A DNA stretch of 64,000 bases from Mannheimia granulomatis (GCF_011455695.1 NZ_CP015030.1:1761716-1825715), one strand, 5' to 3'; counted from the stretch's first letter, positions 19,135-28,949 are shown. Notes: generated from the sequence alone by a model not told the origin. Made by a program: numbers and translations.

Positions 19135-20088
19135 ATGATCCGTGCTTTTGCATTAGACAACGCACGTTTAACCAGCGTTGATGAAACTAACCCAACTTTG
19201 CTCAATGATGCGATTTGGATAGATCTTATCGACCCTTCTGATGCAGAAAGAAGCGTGCTAGAGAACCGTTTAGATCAAACCCTTGCAGAAGAACACGAAT
19301 TAGAAGACTTAGAAGCTTCTGCTCGTTTCTTTGAAGACGAAGACGGCTTACACCTTCACTCTTTTTTCTATTGTTTGGATGATGAAGACTACGCTGATAT
19401 TGCCACCGTTGCTTTTACCATCCGTGATGGGCGCTTATTTACTCTTCGTGATCGCGATTTGCCCGCATTTCGTTTATATCGTATGCGTTCACGCCGCGAA
19501 AAGCTGATCGACAGTAATGCTTATGAGCTTTTACTTGACTTATTTGAAACCAAAATTGAGCAGTTAGCCGATGTAATTGAAGAAGTCTATGCCGATTTGG
19601 AAAAGTTAAGCCGTGTGATTTTAGATGGTAAACGTGAGCAGGATAACTTTAACGATGCCCTCTCTCGCTTAACTGAATTTGAAGATGCCAGCTCAAAAGT
19701 ACGTTTGTGTTTGATGGATACCCAACGTGCCTTAAGTTTCTTACTGCGTAAAACACGGTTGCCGAATAATCAACTTGAACAGGCCCGTGATATTATGCGA
19801 GATATTGAATCTCTGCAGCCGCATAATGAATCGTTATTCCAGAAGGTGAACTTTTTAATGCAAGCGGCAATGGGTTATATCAATATTGAGCAGAACCGTA
19901 TTATGAAATTCTTCTCAGTAGTGTCGGTAATGTTCCTACCGGCGACATTGGTTGCCTCTACTTACGGTATGAACTTTGAGTTTATGCCTGAATTACATTT
20001 TAAATATGGCTATCCAATGGCGATTGGTTTAATGATTCTCGCTGCATCTGCACCTTACATTTACTTTAAACGTAAGGGTTGGTTATAA
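19135..20088 (+). CDS. corA: Magnesium/cobalt transporter CorA
   Basis: Pentameric Mg2+ channel of the inner membrane. 317 residues from the ATG at 19135 (MIRAFALDN), matching E. coli CorA (316), with GGAG upstream. Large cytoplasmic N-terminal domain, long coiled helix, and two C-terminal membrane helices. The pore signature YGMN in [13 protein letters not shown] is intact, and the protein ends in the basic KRKGWL. Single gene with its own promoter and a strong terminator. Confidence 0.96.
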   Translation: MIRAFALDNARLTSVDETNPTLLNDAIWIDLIDPSDAERSVLENRLDQTLAEEHELEDLEASARFFEDEDGLHLHSFFYCLDDEDYADIATVAFTIRDGRLFTLRDRDLPAFRLYRMRSRREKLIDSNAYELLLDLFETKIEQLADVIEEVYADLEKLSRVILDGKREQDNFNDALSRLTEFEDASSKVRLCLMDTQRALSFLLRKTRLPNNQLEQARDIMRDIESLQPHNESLFQKVNFLMQAAMGYINIEQNRIMKFFSVVSVMFLPATLVASTYGMNFEFMPELHFKYGYPMAIGLMILAASAPYIYFKRKGWL

Positions 20089-20130
20089 ATAAGAAAGCCT
20101 ATAGTTTAATAAACTATAGGCTTTCTTATT
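20088..20130. terminator. corA terminator
   Basis: About 21-base perfect stem (AATAAGAAAGCCTATAGTTTA and its complement) with almost no loop. Flanking A and T tracts make it usable in both directions. Confidence 0.9.
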
Positions 20131-20253
20131 ATTCAACACCTGATTATTTAATAAACAATCAATTAAAATAAAGCGAAAAGCTTCACTTTACGCTTTAAAG
20201 TAAAATTTGATTTTGTTATACTGCAAAGCATATTCATTAAATAGGAGATATTT

Positions 20254-22053
20254 ATGTTTAGCAAACTACAACGTTTTAGTGTGATGATTAAAAATGCGAT
20301 CATCAAGCATCCGATTGAAATTTTATTTGTAACCTATGTCACAGTAATATTAATGCCAAATGTTGGTCATTATGATTTATTCAACGCATTTCATAATTTA
20401 ATTGCTCTTGCCCCGATTTGTTTTATTGTGCTTTATTTGGCTCGTAATACAAAGGCTTACTGGTTCTTAATTCCGTTGCCGATTGCAACCGCACTGTTTT
20501 ATAGCGATATCAAACTTGAGCTTTTAGAAGATTCCCGCTATTGGGCAGTAGTACTTTGTACTTTCCTCTGTTTGATTAGCCAGCATTGGCATAAAAATAA
20601 CTATAATTTCGTCAGTCAAATGACCAATAAGTTGGTGAATATCACCTTTGCTTTTGTCCTCGCTACCATTATTTTTGGTGCTCTCAGTTGTATTACTTTT
20701 GCCATTACAGAGCTGTTTAATCTTAATAAATACGACTACACTATTTTCAAACAGTTTTGGGTGTTTTCTATCCTTTGGGCGTTCCCCGTTCTTTTTTTAA
20801 CCCTTGAGAATCAACATTCTGCCAATGATTCCTCCTATTTAAATCGTGTAGGTGAAATGTTGCTGAATTGGATTTTATCACCGGCTTTGATTATCTACAC
20901 TGCTATTATTTACGCTTATGTGGTCTTTATTGCTTTACAAGGTCAAATGCCAAATGGTGTGGTTGCAAACGTTGCATTCCCTTATTTAACCCTTGGTTTG
21001 GCAATACAAGCGGTGCAATTATTGTTACAAAATGCAAAATGGCAATGGTTCTACCGTTACTTCGCTTACTTAGCATTATTGCCGTTAGCCTTAATTTGGT
21101 ATGCAATTTACATTCGATTAAATCACTATGGCTTAACCGAAGCACGCATTTATTTGGTAATTGGTACTATTACACTCTCTATCTGCTACAGCTTATTAAT
21201 TTCAAAAAGCTTGGCACAATATCGTTTATTCTCAGTTATCTCAATTGTAGTAATTTTATTTTCAGTCTTTATTCTAGATCCACAAGAAATCGCCCGTGAA
21301 GATCAAACCCAACGTTTAGATAGCTATTTAGTAAAACATAAATTATTAGATGCTAATAATAAAATCGACACACAAGCTGTGCTTGAACATAAAAAAGCAT
21401 TAGGTGAAAACCGTGATGAAATTGAGCATTTAGACTCAATGATTCGCTACATTGCAAAGGAATATACTGTCGAACAATTTAAGCAAAAATATGGCATAGA
21501 ATCAGGCTATGACCTGATCTATAAAACAAGTGAAAGAAATTATGATTCAGCTACTTTTGAAGCAAGCAATTCCGAATTTATTCGATTAACTAGAGACGAT
21601 ATGAAAAATGCTCAAGAATATATTATTTTCAATTTGAGATACTATCGTCCAAATCGTCTCAATAATCATGCGGCTGATAATAAACAGTGCAAAAAATTAA
21701 TCAGCCAAGCTTATGATTTCAAAACCTTAAACAAACAAGATAAGTATGAAAATATCAACCAAGAGTGCGATAAAATTCAAGAAACGCCAACTGAGTTTAT
21801 TATTGAATTTTCAGGTATTGAGCCGAATATCAAATTTAATATTAACGATGCAGTGAAGAAAGTCTTTGATAAGCATAATTTATCAATGAACGAACGCCAT
21901 AAAACAGATATGTTAGATAAAGTTAAGGCTGATTTACTTAAACTCGATTTGGGTAACGCGGAATTATCACTAAATTATATCGAATTAAGGTTTATTGAAG
22001 ATACTGGCTATGTAGTTGAAAGCATTAGAACAAACTATTTAATGTTGAAGTAA
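20254..22053 (+). CDS. DUF4153-type inner-membrane protein, function unknown
   Basis: 599 residues. About eleven hydrophobic segments fill residues 20-350; a soluble, charged C-terminal part (about 350-599) follows, beginning with DPQEIAREDQTQRLDSYLVKHKLLD. The layout and sequence resemble DUF4153 proteins, whose function is not established. The C-terminal part has two Cys (NKQCKKLISQAYDF, NQECDKIQE) and may face the periplasm. Stand-alone gene between corA and the convergent argF, with an AGGAG site at 20243. Confidence 0.75.
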   Translation: MFSKLQRFSVMIKNAIIKHPIEILFVTYVTVILMPNVGHYDLFNAFHNLIALAPICFIVLYLARNTKAYWFLIPLPIATALFYSDIKLELLEDSRYWAVVLCTFLCLISQHWHKNNYNFVSQMTNKLVNITFAFVLATIIFGALSCITFAITELFNLNKYDYTIFKQFWVFSILWAFPVLFLTLENQHSANDSSYLNRVGEMLLNWILSPALIIYTAIIYAYVVFIALQGQMPNGVVANVAFPYLTLGLAIQAVQLLLQNAKWQWFYRYFAYLALLPLALIWYAIYIRLNHYGLTEARIYLVIGTITLSICYSLLISKSLAQYRLFSVISIVVILFSVFILDPQEIAREDQTQRLDSYLVKHKLLDANNKIDTQAVLEHKKALGENRDEIEHLDSMIRYIAKEYTVEQFKQKYGIESGYDLIYKTSERNYDSATFEASNSEFIRLTRDDMKNAQEYIIFNLRYYRPNRLNNHAADNKQCKKLISQAYDFKTLNKQDKYENINQECDKIQETPTEFIIEFSGIEPNIKFNINDAVKKVFDKHNLSMNERHKTDMLDKVKADLLKLDLGNAELSLNYIELRFIEDTGYVVESIRTNYLMLK

Positions 22054-22064
22054 GACCAAAAACA

Positions 22065-22096
22065 AAAACGGATTATCTTTTTAGATAATCCGTTTT
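22065..22096. terminator. Bidirectional terminator between the DUF4153 gene and argF
   Basis: AAAACGGATTATCT, loop TTTT, and exact complement ending TTTTTT. It serves the plus-strand gene and, with its A-run, the convergent argF. Confidence 0.9.
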
Positions 22097-22110
22097 TTAA
22101 TCAGCTAAAA

Positions 22111-23115
22111 CTAAGCTAAACTTGCCACCATTACCGCTTTAATCGTGTGCATACGGTTCTCCGCCTGCTCAAATGCCACATTAGCCGGTGATTCAAACAC
22201 CTCTTCTGTTACCTCAATGCCATTTACTAACTCAGGATATTTTTCTGCAATCTCTTTACCTACTTTGGTCTCGCTATTATGGAAAGCCGGTAAACAATGC
22301 ATAAATTTCACTTTCGGGTTGCCTGTTGCTTTCATTAGTTCAGGTGTGACACGGTAAGGCATTAATAAATTAATACGCTCCCCCCAGCTATCTAATGGCT
22401 CGCCCATCGAAACCCATACATCGGTATGGACAAAATCAACGCCTTTTATTGCTGTATCAATATCTTCAGTAACAGTGATTCGCGCCCCAGATTGCTCAGC
22501 AAATTTCCGGCACATTTCAACTAATGAAGCTTCAGGTAATAAAGCTTTAGGTGCGCAAATACGCACATCCATACCCAATTTTGCCCCAATTAATAACAAC
22601 GAATTTCCCATATTGTTACGAGCATCACCAATATACACATAGCTAATTTGGCTTAACGGTTTCTCACAGTTTTCAATCATTGTTAGAACGTCTGCTAACA
22701 TTTGGGTTGGGTGGAATTCATCCGTTAAACCGTTAAACACCGGCACGCCGGCATAATCTGCCAACTCTTGTACCACCGATTGTTTAAAACCACGATACTG
22801 AATGGCATCATACATTCTGCCAAGCACTCGGGCAGTATCTTTCATAGATTCCTTATGCCCGATTTGTGAGGAAGTTGGATCAATATAGGTTACATGAGCC
22901 CCTTGATCGTAAGCTGCTACTTCAAAAGCACAACGTGTGCGAGTCGAGGTTTTCTCAAAAATTAAAGCGATATTTTTGCCTTTTAAAGTTTGTTGCTCTG
23001 TGCCTGCATATTTCGCCCGTTTTAAATCACGTGCTAAATCTAACAAAAAGCGGATTTCCCGCTCGGTATGATTTACCAAGCTTAAAAGATGTCTGTTTTT
23101 TAAATTAAATGCCAT
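22111..23115 (-). CDS. argF: Ornithine carbamoyltransferase
   Basis: Makes citrulline from ornithine and carbamoyl phosphate. 334 residues. Carbamoyl-phosphate binding motif STRTR near residue 56, [12 protein letters not shown], and the ornithine loop with Cys in FMHCLPAFH. The AGGGAGA site precedes the ATG at 23115. An ARG-box-like operator 42 bases upstream suggests ArgR control and the anabolic role. Catabolic OTCs (ArcB) are close in sequence, but no arcA/arcC genes accompany it here. Confidence 0.93.
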   Translation of the reverse strand: MAFNLKNRHLLSLVNHTEREIRFLLDLARDLKRAKYAGTEQQTLKGKNIALIFEKTSTRTRCAFEVAAYDQGAHVTYIDPTSSQIGHKESMKDTARVLGRMYDAIQYRGFKQSVVQELADYAGVPVFNGLTDEFHPTQMLADVLTMIENCEKPLSQISYVYIGDARNNMGNSLLLIGAKLGMDVRICAPKALLPEASLVEMCRKFAEQSGARITVTEDIDTAIKGVDFVHTDVWVSMGEPLDSWGERINLLMPYRVTPELMKATGNPKVKFMHCLPAFHNSETKVGKEIAEKYPELVNGIEVTEEVFESPANVAFEQAENRMHTIKAVMVASLA

Positions 23116-23156
23116 TATGTTCTCCCTGTAAAACCCAATTATATTTATGCTTTATT

Positions 23157-23174
23157 ATTGCATAAAAATTCATT
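23157..23174 (-). promoter_or_regulatory. ARG box (ArgR operator) of argF
   Basis: On the minus strand AATGAATTTTTATGCAAT, matching the 18-base ARG-box consensus WNTGAATWWWWATTCANW except one base. It is in the short gap before argF. A clear second box is not visible, though ArgR sites usually come in pairs. Confidence 0.6.
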
Positions 23175-23188
23175 CTATAGAAATAATT

Positions 23189-24037
23189 TTAAGGTAAATA
23201 AAATTCCCCTTTTCCAACTTGAATTACTTTTCCCCCCACAAAAATAGTATTTGTCTCATCTACTTTTAAGGATAAGCGATTTGGCCTGCCCATTTCATCG
23301 CCTTGTAAAATCCTTAATTCGAGCGGTGTTAAACTTTGTTTAACATGCCAACCACCTAAATTTGCCGCAGCTGAGCCGGTTCCCGGATCTTCTATCACTG
23401 CACCTTGGCTACTAAAAAACAGACGCACTTTTGCCTGCTGAGCCTCTCTAAACCAAACGTACATTTGCGGAATGTTATCTTTAGACACCGCCTTTTCTAT
23501 AAAGAGATTTGCATTTATTTTGCAATTTTTGACCGCTTGTTCAGAAGATAGCTCAACTAATAATTGTGCGGCACCTGTATTTACCCAGCTAGGAGAAGAA
23601 GCAATATCATCGACAGTTAATCCTAAAATTTCAGCACATTCCTCTTTAGTTAAAGGCGCGTCCTCTACTTCCGCACCATGATTAATAGCAAATGTAATGA
23701 GCTCGCCTTGATGTTGAATTTCAACTAAACCAGCGTTAGTTTGTAGGAAGTAATCAGCAGGTAAATGTAAGAGAGAATGTAAAACAAATGCCGCTCCCAC
23801 AGTCGGATGACCGGCAAACGGCATTTCGTAATCAGGTGTAAAAATTTTTAATTTTTTAACCGCTTGCGGCAAGGGAGAAGATTGAACAAACACGACTTCA
23901 GATAAATTAAATTGACGAGCAATCAACTGCATTTCAGCATCATTTAATCCATCTGCCTCATAAAAGACAGCGAGTGGATTACCCCCAAAATGGCTCTCGG
24001 CAAAAACATTCACCAAAAAATACGCATATTTTCGCAT
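23189..24037 (-). CDS. PhzF-family isomerase-like protein
   Basis: 282 residues from the ATG at 24037, five bases after GAGG; a GTG six bases earlier is less likely. The diaminopimelate-epimerase-like fold is recognised from MPFAGHPTVGAAFVL, the catalytic Glu in FNLSEVVFV, and the C-terminal DPGTGSAAANLGGW. Close homologues such as E. coli YddE have no assigned substrate. It precedes argF on the same strand, but argF has its own operator between them. Confidence 0.88.
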   Translation of the reverse strand: MRKYAYFLVNVFAESHFGGNPLAVFYEADGLNDAEMQLIARQFNLSEVVFVQSSPLPQAVKKLKIFTPDYEMPFAGHPTVGAAFVLHSLLHLPADYFLQTNAGLVEIQHQGELITFAINHGAEVEDAPLTKEECAEILGLTVDDIASSPSWVNTGAAQLLVELSSEQAVKNCKINANLFIEKAVSKDNIPQMYVWFREAQQAKVRLFFSSQGAVIEDPGTGSAAANLGGWHVKQSLTPLELRILQGDEMGRPNRLSLKVDETNTIFVGGKVIQVGKGEFYLP

Positions 24038-24318
24038 ACACACCTCACCATGAATAATTATGCAACAAAGCAGTTATATTTAAATGCTTATCGAATGTAG
24101 TTTATCAAAGCCAAGAAATACCATCAAGGCTGTACTTTTTTTGTCTATATAACCTCAATTTTTTCATATTGTACAATATACAATCATATCGCTTAAATTT
24201 TTATGACATCTACCCTTATAGAGTTATTTATTTTTGATTTAATTCAAAGTATTCGGAAATGGCTAGGAGTAAACTGCAACCTAGTGATTATTTTTTAATT
24301 TTATATTTGAGGTTCTAT
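24038..24318. other. Intergenic region between the phzF-like gene and dcuB
   Basis: 281 AT-rich bases between divergent genes. It contains an FNR-like site near dcuB and a 12-base palindrome TATTGTACAATA (24167-24178). Nothing else recognised. Confidence 0.6.
24234..24247 (+). promoter_or_regulatory. FNR-like site of dcuB
   Basis: TTGATTTAATTCAA matches TTGAT-N4-ATCAA at all but one base. It lies 72 bases before the dcuB ATG, suitable for activation without oxygen. Confidence 0.6.
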
Positions 24319-25653
24319 ATGCTATATGCAGAATTTTTGCTTTTATTAGCCTTTTTATATGCCGGTAGCCGCTATGGTGGTATCGGCTTAGGGGTTGTTT
24401 CAGGAATAGGTTTATTCGTGGAAGTATTCTTCCTCGGAATGCCACTTTCAGCGCCACCAATTAGTGTAATGCTGGTTATTTTAGCCGTAGTCACCTGTGC
24501 TTCTATTTTAGAAGCCGCCGGCGGTTTAAAATTTATGCTACAAATCGCAGAGCGTATTTTACGTAGTAATCCGAAACGTATTACCTTTTTAGGCCCGCTC
24601 GTTACCTATATTATGACCTTAATGCTAGGTACTGGTCATTCTGTGTACTCCATTATGCCAATTATCGGTGATATTGCCCTTAAAAATAAAATCCGCCCGG
24701 AACGTCCGATGGCAGCAGCTTCTGTCGCTTCCCAGTTAGGGATTACAGGTAGCCCGTTATCTGCAGCAGTTGCCTATTACTTAACAGAAATAACCAAATT
24801 ACCGGGCTTTGAAGGGGTGACATTATTAAATGTAGTTGGGGTAACTATTATCGCAACATTTTGTGGTGTGATTGCAATGTCTTTATACAGCTTACGTCGT
24901 GGTAAAGAGTTGGACGATGATCCTGAATATCAACGCCGTATGAAAGACCCCGAATTACGTAAACAAATTGAGGAAACCAGTGCTACCTCTTTAGATGAGC
25001 AGCTCCCGGCAAGTGCGAAAAATTCGGTTTATTTATTCCTAGCGGCAATTGCAACTATTGTTGCGATTGCGATGATGCCATCTATCAAACCAACTGTTGC
25101 CTCAACAAGCAAAGTAGCAGGAATGGATCAAATCATTCAAATCGTGATGCTGACTTTCGGTGGCTTAATTTTAGTTTTAACTAAAACCGATCCGAAAAAA
25201 GTACCAAATGGTATTGTATTTAAATCCGGTATGGTAGCGGCAATTGCCATTTTCGGTATCGCTTGGATGAGTGATACTTACTTTACCTACGCCATGCCTG
25301 CGTTTAAAGAAGGCGTAACTGAAATGGTTAAAGCCCAACCTTGGACATTCGCCTTCGCACTCTTTGCAGTTTCTGTCGTAGTAAATAGCCAAGCAGTTAC
25401 AGCAAAAATGCTATTACCTGTCGGTATCGCCATGGGCTTACCAGCCCCACTATTAGTTGGTTTAATGCCTGCAACTTATGCTTACTTCTTTATTCCAAAC
25501 TATCCTTCAGATATCGCAACAGTAAACTTTGACGTAACAGGCACAACTAAAATCGGAAAATACTACTTCAACCACAGTTTTATGGCACCAGGTTTAATCG
25601 GTGTTATCACTGCATGTTTAGTCGGTATTGCGCTTGCAAATGTCTTAATTTAA
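24319..25653 (+). CDS. dcuB: Anaerobic C4-dicarboxylate transporter, DcuA/DcuB family
   Basis: Inner-membrane antiporter exchanging fumarate, malate or aspartate for succinate during fumarate respiration. 444 residues from the ATG at 24319 (GAGG six bases upstream); the frame extends 20 codons further without family similarity. About eleven hydrophobic segments. Family motifs: ASILEAAGGLKFMLQIAE, LMLGTGHSVYSIMPIIGD, NKIRPERPMAA and IPNYPSDIATVNFD. It resembles DcuB slightly more than DcuA. The FNR-like site upstream agrees with anaerobic use. Confidence 0.88.
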   Translation: MLYAEFLLLLAFLYAGSRYGGIGLGVVSGIGLFVEVFFLGMPLSAPPISVMLVILAVVTCASILEAAGGLKFMLQIAERILRSNPKRITFLGPLVTYIMTLMLGTGHSVYSIMPIIGDIALKNKIRPERPMAAASVASQLGITGSPLSAAVAYYLTEITKLPGFEGVTLLNVVGVTIIATFCGVIAMSLYSLRRGKELDDDPEYQRRMKDPELRKQIEETSATSLDEQLPASAKNSVYLFLAAIATIVAIAMMPSIKPTVASTSKVAGMDQIIQIVMLTFGGLILVLTKTDPKKVPNGIVFKSGMVAAIAIFGIAWMSDTYFTYAMPAFKEGVTEMVKAQPWTFAFALFAVSVVVNSQAVTAKMLLPVGIAMGLPAPLLVGLMPATYAYFFIPNYPSDIATVNFDVTGTTKIGKYYFNHSFMAPGLIGVITACLVGIALANVLI

Positions 25654-25664
25654 TCCATTAAAAA

Positions 25665-25711
25665 ACAAGCGGTCATATTTAGTAAAAATTTTACCAAATA
25701 TGACCGCTTGT
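25665..25711. terminator. Bidirectional terminator of paired uptake sequences
   Basis: ACAAGCGGTCATATTT and its exact complement, with a further inner palindrome (GTAAAA/TTTTAC), between convergent dcuB and the DoxX gene. The stem is about 23 bases with one mismatch. Confidence 0.85.
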
Positions 25712-25729
25712 CAGCTTAAATAAGTACGG

Positions 25730-26140
25730 TTATGCCTTATTGAATAATTTTGCATCTAATGAATATTTACCGCCACCAACAAAAATATAAGTGAGGAATA
25801 ATACTGAATATACACCTGCCAACTCCCCGCCATTTAATAATGGTAATAAAACATTACCTTGAGCACCATGAATAATAAAAAATGCATACGCCATCATACC
25901 CGAAAGGATAAAGGCAGTTTGGCGAGTAAATAGCCCTAAAATAAAGAATGTACCGCCAACAATCTCTAAAATACCGCCGGCACCATAAATTGAGAAAAGT
26001 GGTACACTACCGTTTCCATTGGTCATTGACATTGGGAACTCAAAGAATTTTGCTGTACCGTGAAGTAGGAACATATAACCTGCAACAATTCGAGTAATTA
26101 AAAGAGCAAGTGGTTGTAATTTGTCTAAAGTTGAATTCAT
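25730..26140 (-). CDS. DoxX-family membrane protein
   Basis: 136 residues with four hydrophobic segments. DoxX-type N-terminus RIVAGYMFLLHGTAKFFEFP and the conserved IYGAGGILEIVGG. The family includes a subunit of archaeal terminal oxidase and proteins linked to thiol or redox stress, but no firm role is known for this type. Single gene; AAGGAAAGCG is its ribosome site. The 130 bases upstream are AT-rich with no clear regulatory site. Confidence 0.85.
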   Translation of the reverse strand: MNSTLDKLQPLALLITRIVAGYMFLLHGTAKFFEFPMSMTNGNGSVPLFSIYGAGGILEIVGGTFFILGLFTRQTAFILSGMMAYAFFIIHGAQGNVLLPLLNGGELAGVYSVLFLTYIFVGGGKYSLDAKLFNKA

Positions 26141-26270
26141 AACGCTTTCCTTAATTGTGAAATTTGTTAAATAAAAGTAAATAAATTTAAGGTGCGAATT
26201 CTAATTTAAAATCTTTAAATTGATAATATGATATTTATAAAATAAATTATTTACTATAAGAAAAGAATCA

Positions 26271-26948
26271 TTAAGCTCTAGCTAATGTCCAAACCTGAAT
26301 TTCCTCAACTCCCGCTTTTAATAATTCTACACAAATCACATTCAGCGTTGAGCCTGTGGTGATGACATCATCAACAATAGCAACTCGTTTATACGCCTTT
26401 AAAGGATGATAACCAAATGCTCCACGTAAGTTTTTTCGCCGTTCATGTGCTGTTAGCTCACGCTGAGAAGTTGTTGCACGATTTCGAGTTAAACTTTGCG
26501 TATCTAACGGAATTTGTAGCCATTTTGCCAGCCATTGACTTAACAATGTTGCTTGGTTAAATCCCCTTGACCAATTTCGCTGCCAAAATAGTGGTACCGG
26601 CATAATCACCTCTGGCAGAACAAGCCCTCTTTCTCGCTGGGCTTCTTTAATCGCAAGCAGTAATTGACGAGAAAGAGCCTGATCTAACCAATATTGAGAC
26701 TGAAATTTAAGGCGATGAATCCAATGAGAAAGTGGCATATGATACTCTGCAACACGTACTAACTTATGCCATTTCGGCTCATTTCGTAAACAATAACCAC
26801 AAGACTGTCGATTCTCCCTCAAACTCATTCCACAATGCCCGCAATAAGGCCGGTTTTTAATTAATTTCTGACAACTGGTGCAAAAACCATGGATTCCAAT
26901 ATTTAAAGGTCTATCACAATGAAAACAACGAAAGCCTAATATCCCCAC
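26271..26948 (-). CDS. comF: Competence protein ComF (phosphoribosyltransferase-like)
   Basis: 225 residues. An N-terminal zinc finger is formed by cysteine pairs (CFHC, CTSC, CGHC, CGYC within residues 8-56), followed by a phosphoribosyltransferase-type domain with KRVAIVDDVITTGSTL near 190. ComF is needed in Haemophilus for bringing DNA from periplasm to cytosol. The likely start is GTG at 26948 after AAGGAGG; a nearby ATG is in another frame and stops at once. A Sxy/CRP-type (CRP-S) site lies upstream, consistent with competence control and with the many uptake sequences. Confidence 0.9.
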   Translation of the reverse strand: MGILGFRCFHCDRPLNIGIHGFCTSCQKLIKNRPYCGHCGMSLRENRQSCGYCLRNEPKWHKLVRVAEYHMPLSHWIHRLKFQSQYWLDQALSRQLLLAIKEAQRERGLVLPEVIMPVPLFWQRNWSRGFNQATLLSQWLAKWLQIPLDTQSLTRNRATTSQRELTAHERRKNLRGAFGYHPLKAYKRVAIVDDVITTGSTLNVICVELLKAGVEEIQVWTLARA

Positions 26949-27005
26949 ATCCCCTCCTTTTCTTTGCAGATTATCAAAATTACGGCTGTTTTTTCGGACT
27001 ATTTT

Positions 27006-27021
27006 TGTGACATTGCTCGAA
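27006..27021 (-). promoter_or_regulatory. CRP-S-like competence site of comF
   Basis: On the minus strand TTCGA-GCAATG-TCACA flanked by T and A tracts. Pasteurellaceae competence genes carry sites resembling TGCGA-N6-TCGCA that need both CRP and Sxy. The site lies 58 bases before comF. Confidence 0.55.
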
Positions 27022-27065
27022 AAAAGAGTAAAATCTTTCCATTGTTCAAATAAAAGGAAAAGTAG

Positions 27066-27893
27066 ATGAAATCCCTAAAACAACCAATAAAAATTGTCTT
27101 TTTCGATATTGATGACACTTTATATGTTAAACATAAAACTTATATTCCGGCATCTATCACAGAACAAGTTCTGCCTCGCTTGAAAGCAAAGGGCATCATT
27201 CCTGCTATCGCCACCGGACGGAATCACGGCTGCTTCCCCAAAGCCTTACAACCTTATCTTAATCCGGAAACCGGCTTTGAGCTTTTTGTCACCATTAACG
27301 GGCAATATAATTTCTATAAAGACCAGATAATTAGTGATTATTCCTTAAGCTGCGAACAAATTGAGCGAATTATCACGAAAGCGAATGAATTGGGGATTAT
27401 TTACGCCTTTGTTACACCAATGACGATTGCAGTTTCAGATACTAACCCCATCGTACACGAAGCTGTGTTACCGATTACCCCAAATTATCTAATCGATCCT
27501 AACTATCACAAAAAAGATATCCAAGAAAGAGAAGCCATAGTTCAGATGCTTCTGTTCTATCCTGAAGGTCAAAAACAAGCGGTTGAAAATAGCGGACTTT
27601 TTGCAAATGATTTAAAAGAGGCTCGCTGGCACCCCTATGCGGTCGATATTTTAAGAAAAGAAAACTCAAAAGCCCGAGGTATAAAAGATGTATTAGAACA
27701 CCTCAATATTGATATTGAAAGCTCAATGGCATTTGGTGATGGGATTAATGATCTAGAAATGTTACCAACTGTCGGCTTCGGAGTTGCAATGGGAAATGGC
27801 GAACCTGAATTAAAAGCAGTGGCGGACTTTGTAACCAAACCAATTGAGGAAGATGGGATCTTATACGCCCTTGAAACCTTAGGAGTGATCTAA
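27066..27893 (+). CDS. Cof-type HAD-superfamily phosphatase
   Basis: 275 residues. HAD motifs: nucleophile FFDIDDTLY (residues 12-20), motif II AIATGRN, a Lys in motif III, and motif IV FGDGINDLEMLP. The C2-type cap lies between about 85 and 190. Members dephosphorylate sugar phosphates, FMN or other small phosphates; the substrate here cannot be read from sequence. It is divergent from comF and shares its 117-base upstream region. AAAGGAAAAGTAG is the ribosome site. Confidence 0.88.
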   Translation: MKSLKQPIKIVFFDIDDTLYVKHKTYIPASITEQVLPRLKAKGIIPAIATGRNHGCFPKALQPYLNPETGFELFVTINGQYNFYKDQIISDYSLSCEQIERIITKANELGIIYAFVTPMTIAVSDTNPIVHEAVLPITPNYLIDPNYHKKDIQEREAIVQMLLFYPEGQKQAVENSGLFANDLKEARWHPYAVDILRKENSKARGIKDVLEHLNIDIESSMAFGDGINDLEMLPTVGFGVAMGNGEPELKAVADFVTKPIEEDGILYALETLGVI

Positions 27894-27896
27894 ACA

Positions 27897-27934
27897 AAAG
27901 CGGTTGTAAATTGTTACTAATTTATAACCGCTTG
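27897..27934. terminator. Hairpin of paired uptake sequences
   Basis: AAGCGGTTGTAAATT pairs with AATTTATAACCGCTT (one mismatch) around six bases, between the convergent HAD and EamA genes. Confidence 0.75.
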
Positions 27935-27937
27935 CAA

Positions 27938-28861
27938 TTAAATACGCCTAAATAGCTTATCGCCCGAAATGGCTAAAATTGCTCCGGTCACCACCACAAA
28001 AGCCCCTATATAGCTAATCCAATTCATGTCAGGTTCAATAAAGATATCCGGAAAAAAATAATGACCGATAAGCGAAAAAGTCATAGTAAAAATCGGCAGC
28101 ATAGTAGTCACAACACTGACTTTAGATGTATCCCAATAATTAAGTGCTTCACTATAAGCTCCATAACCAATTACCGTATTCAAGCAACAAAAAATAAAAC
28201 ACGCCCAGAGAAATCCACCCTCAATGTTGGCGATCTGTAAGGGTGCAGAAAAAGGGAACATTGTGATTGCACAGCCAAAGTAGATAAGCATTAATGCTTG
28301 TTGTGCCTTAAATTGAGCCAATAGCAATTTTTGGGCAAGAGCATAAACTACCCATACAAAACTTGCACCTATACTGAATAAAATCCCTAACGTATAAGTA
28401 CTTAACTGCAAAATCTCGCTGAATTTATCATTAAAAAAAGCAATCAACCCCAGAATTAGTAGACTCGAACCCAATTTCTGAAAAAAACCAAATTTTTCAT
28501 TAAAAAGAAATACACCAAGTAAAATCATAGTAAAAGGTGCCAATAGCCATAATACTTGGTTAGTTGTCGGAGAAATATAATACAATGCTTGTGCAAATAA
28601 AAAGAAATTCGCCGATAATCCTAGCACCCCTAAAATGAGCAATCCGAAATCTTTTTTTCTACAAGCGGCCAAGTTAGGTAATTTTTTTGTAAAAACTAAA
28701 ATGAATAACAACCCCAATGCAGCAGCTAGAAATCTAAACCAAACAAGTGTTTGCGCATTCATAACTGCCATTACTTGCTGTGTCGCAATAGGTGAAGTTC
28801 CCCAAGCGATAGCGGTAATTAAGGCAAAAGCAAAACCTAATAAAGGTCGTTGTTGTTTCAT
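27938..28861 (-). CDS. EamA/DMT-superfamily transporter
   Basis: 307 residues with ten hydrophobic segments in two EamA repeats (about 8-140 and 152-300). N-terminal AFALITAIAWGTSPIATQQVM is typical. The gene follows rplU-rpmA as yhbE does in E. coli (rplU-rpmA-yhbE-obgE), so it is probably the yhbE counterpart, but obgE does not follow here. A terminator separates it from rpmA. Substrate unknown. AAGGA ribosome site at the ATG. Confidence 0.85.
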   Translation of the reverse strand: MKQQRPLLGFAFALITAIAWGTSPIATQQVMAVMNAQTLVWFRFLAAALGLLFILVFTKKLPNLAACRKKDFGLLILGVLGLSANFFLFAQALYYISPTTNQVLWLLAPFTMILLGVFLFNEKFGFFQKLGSSLLILGLIAFFNDKFSEILQLSTYTLGILFSIGASFVWVVYALAQKLLLAQFKAQQALMLIYFGCAITMFPFSAPLQIANIEGGFLWACFIFCCLNTVIGYGAYSEALNYWDTSKVSVVTTMLPIFTMTFSLIGHYFFPDIFIEPDMNWISYIGAFVVVTGAILAISGDKLFRRI

Positions 28862-28901
28862 TTTTTTCCTTATATAAAAAATCGAGCACTGATGCTAAAC
28901 G

Positions 28902-28930
28902 TAAAAAACCCCGCCAAAAGCGAGGTTTTT
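28902..28930 (-). terminator. rpmA terminator
   Basis: On the minus strand AACCTCGC pairs with GCGGGGTT (one G-U) around TTTTG, followed by TTTT, 20 bases after the rpmA stop. Confidence 0.85.
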
Positions 28931-28949
28931 ATAATTCATGTTGAAATGA

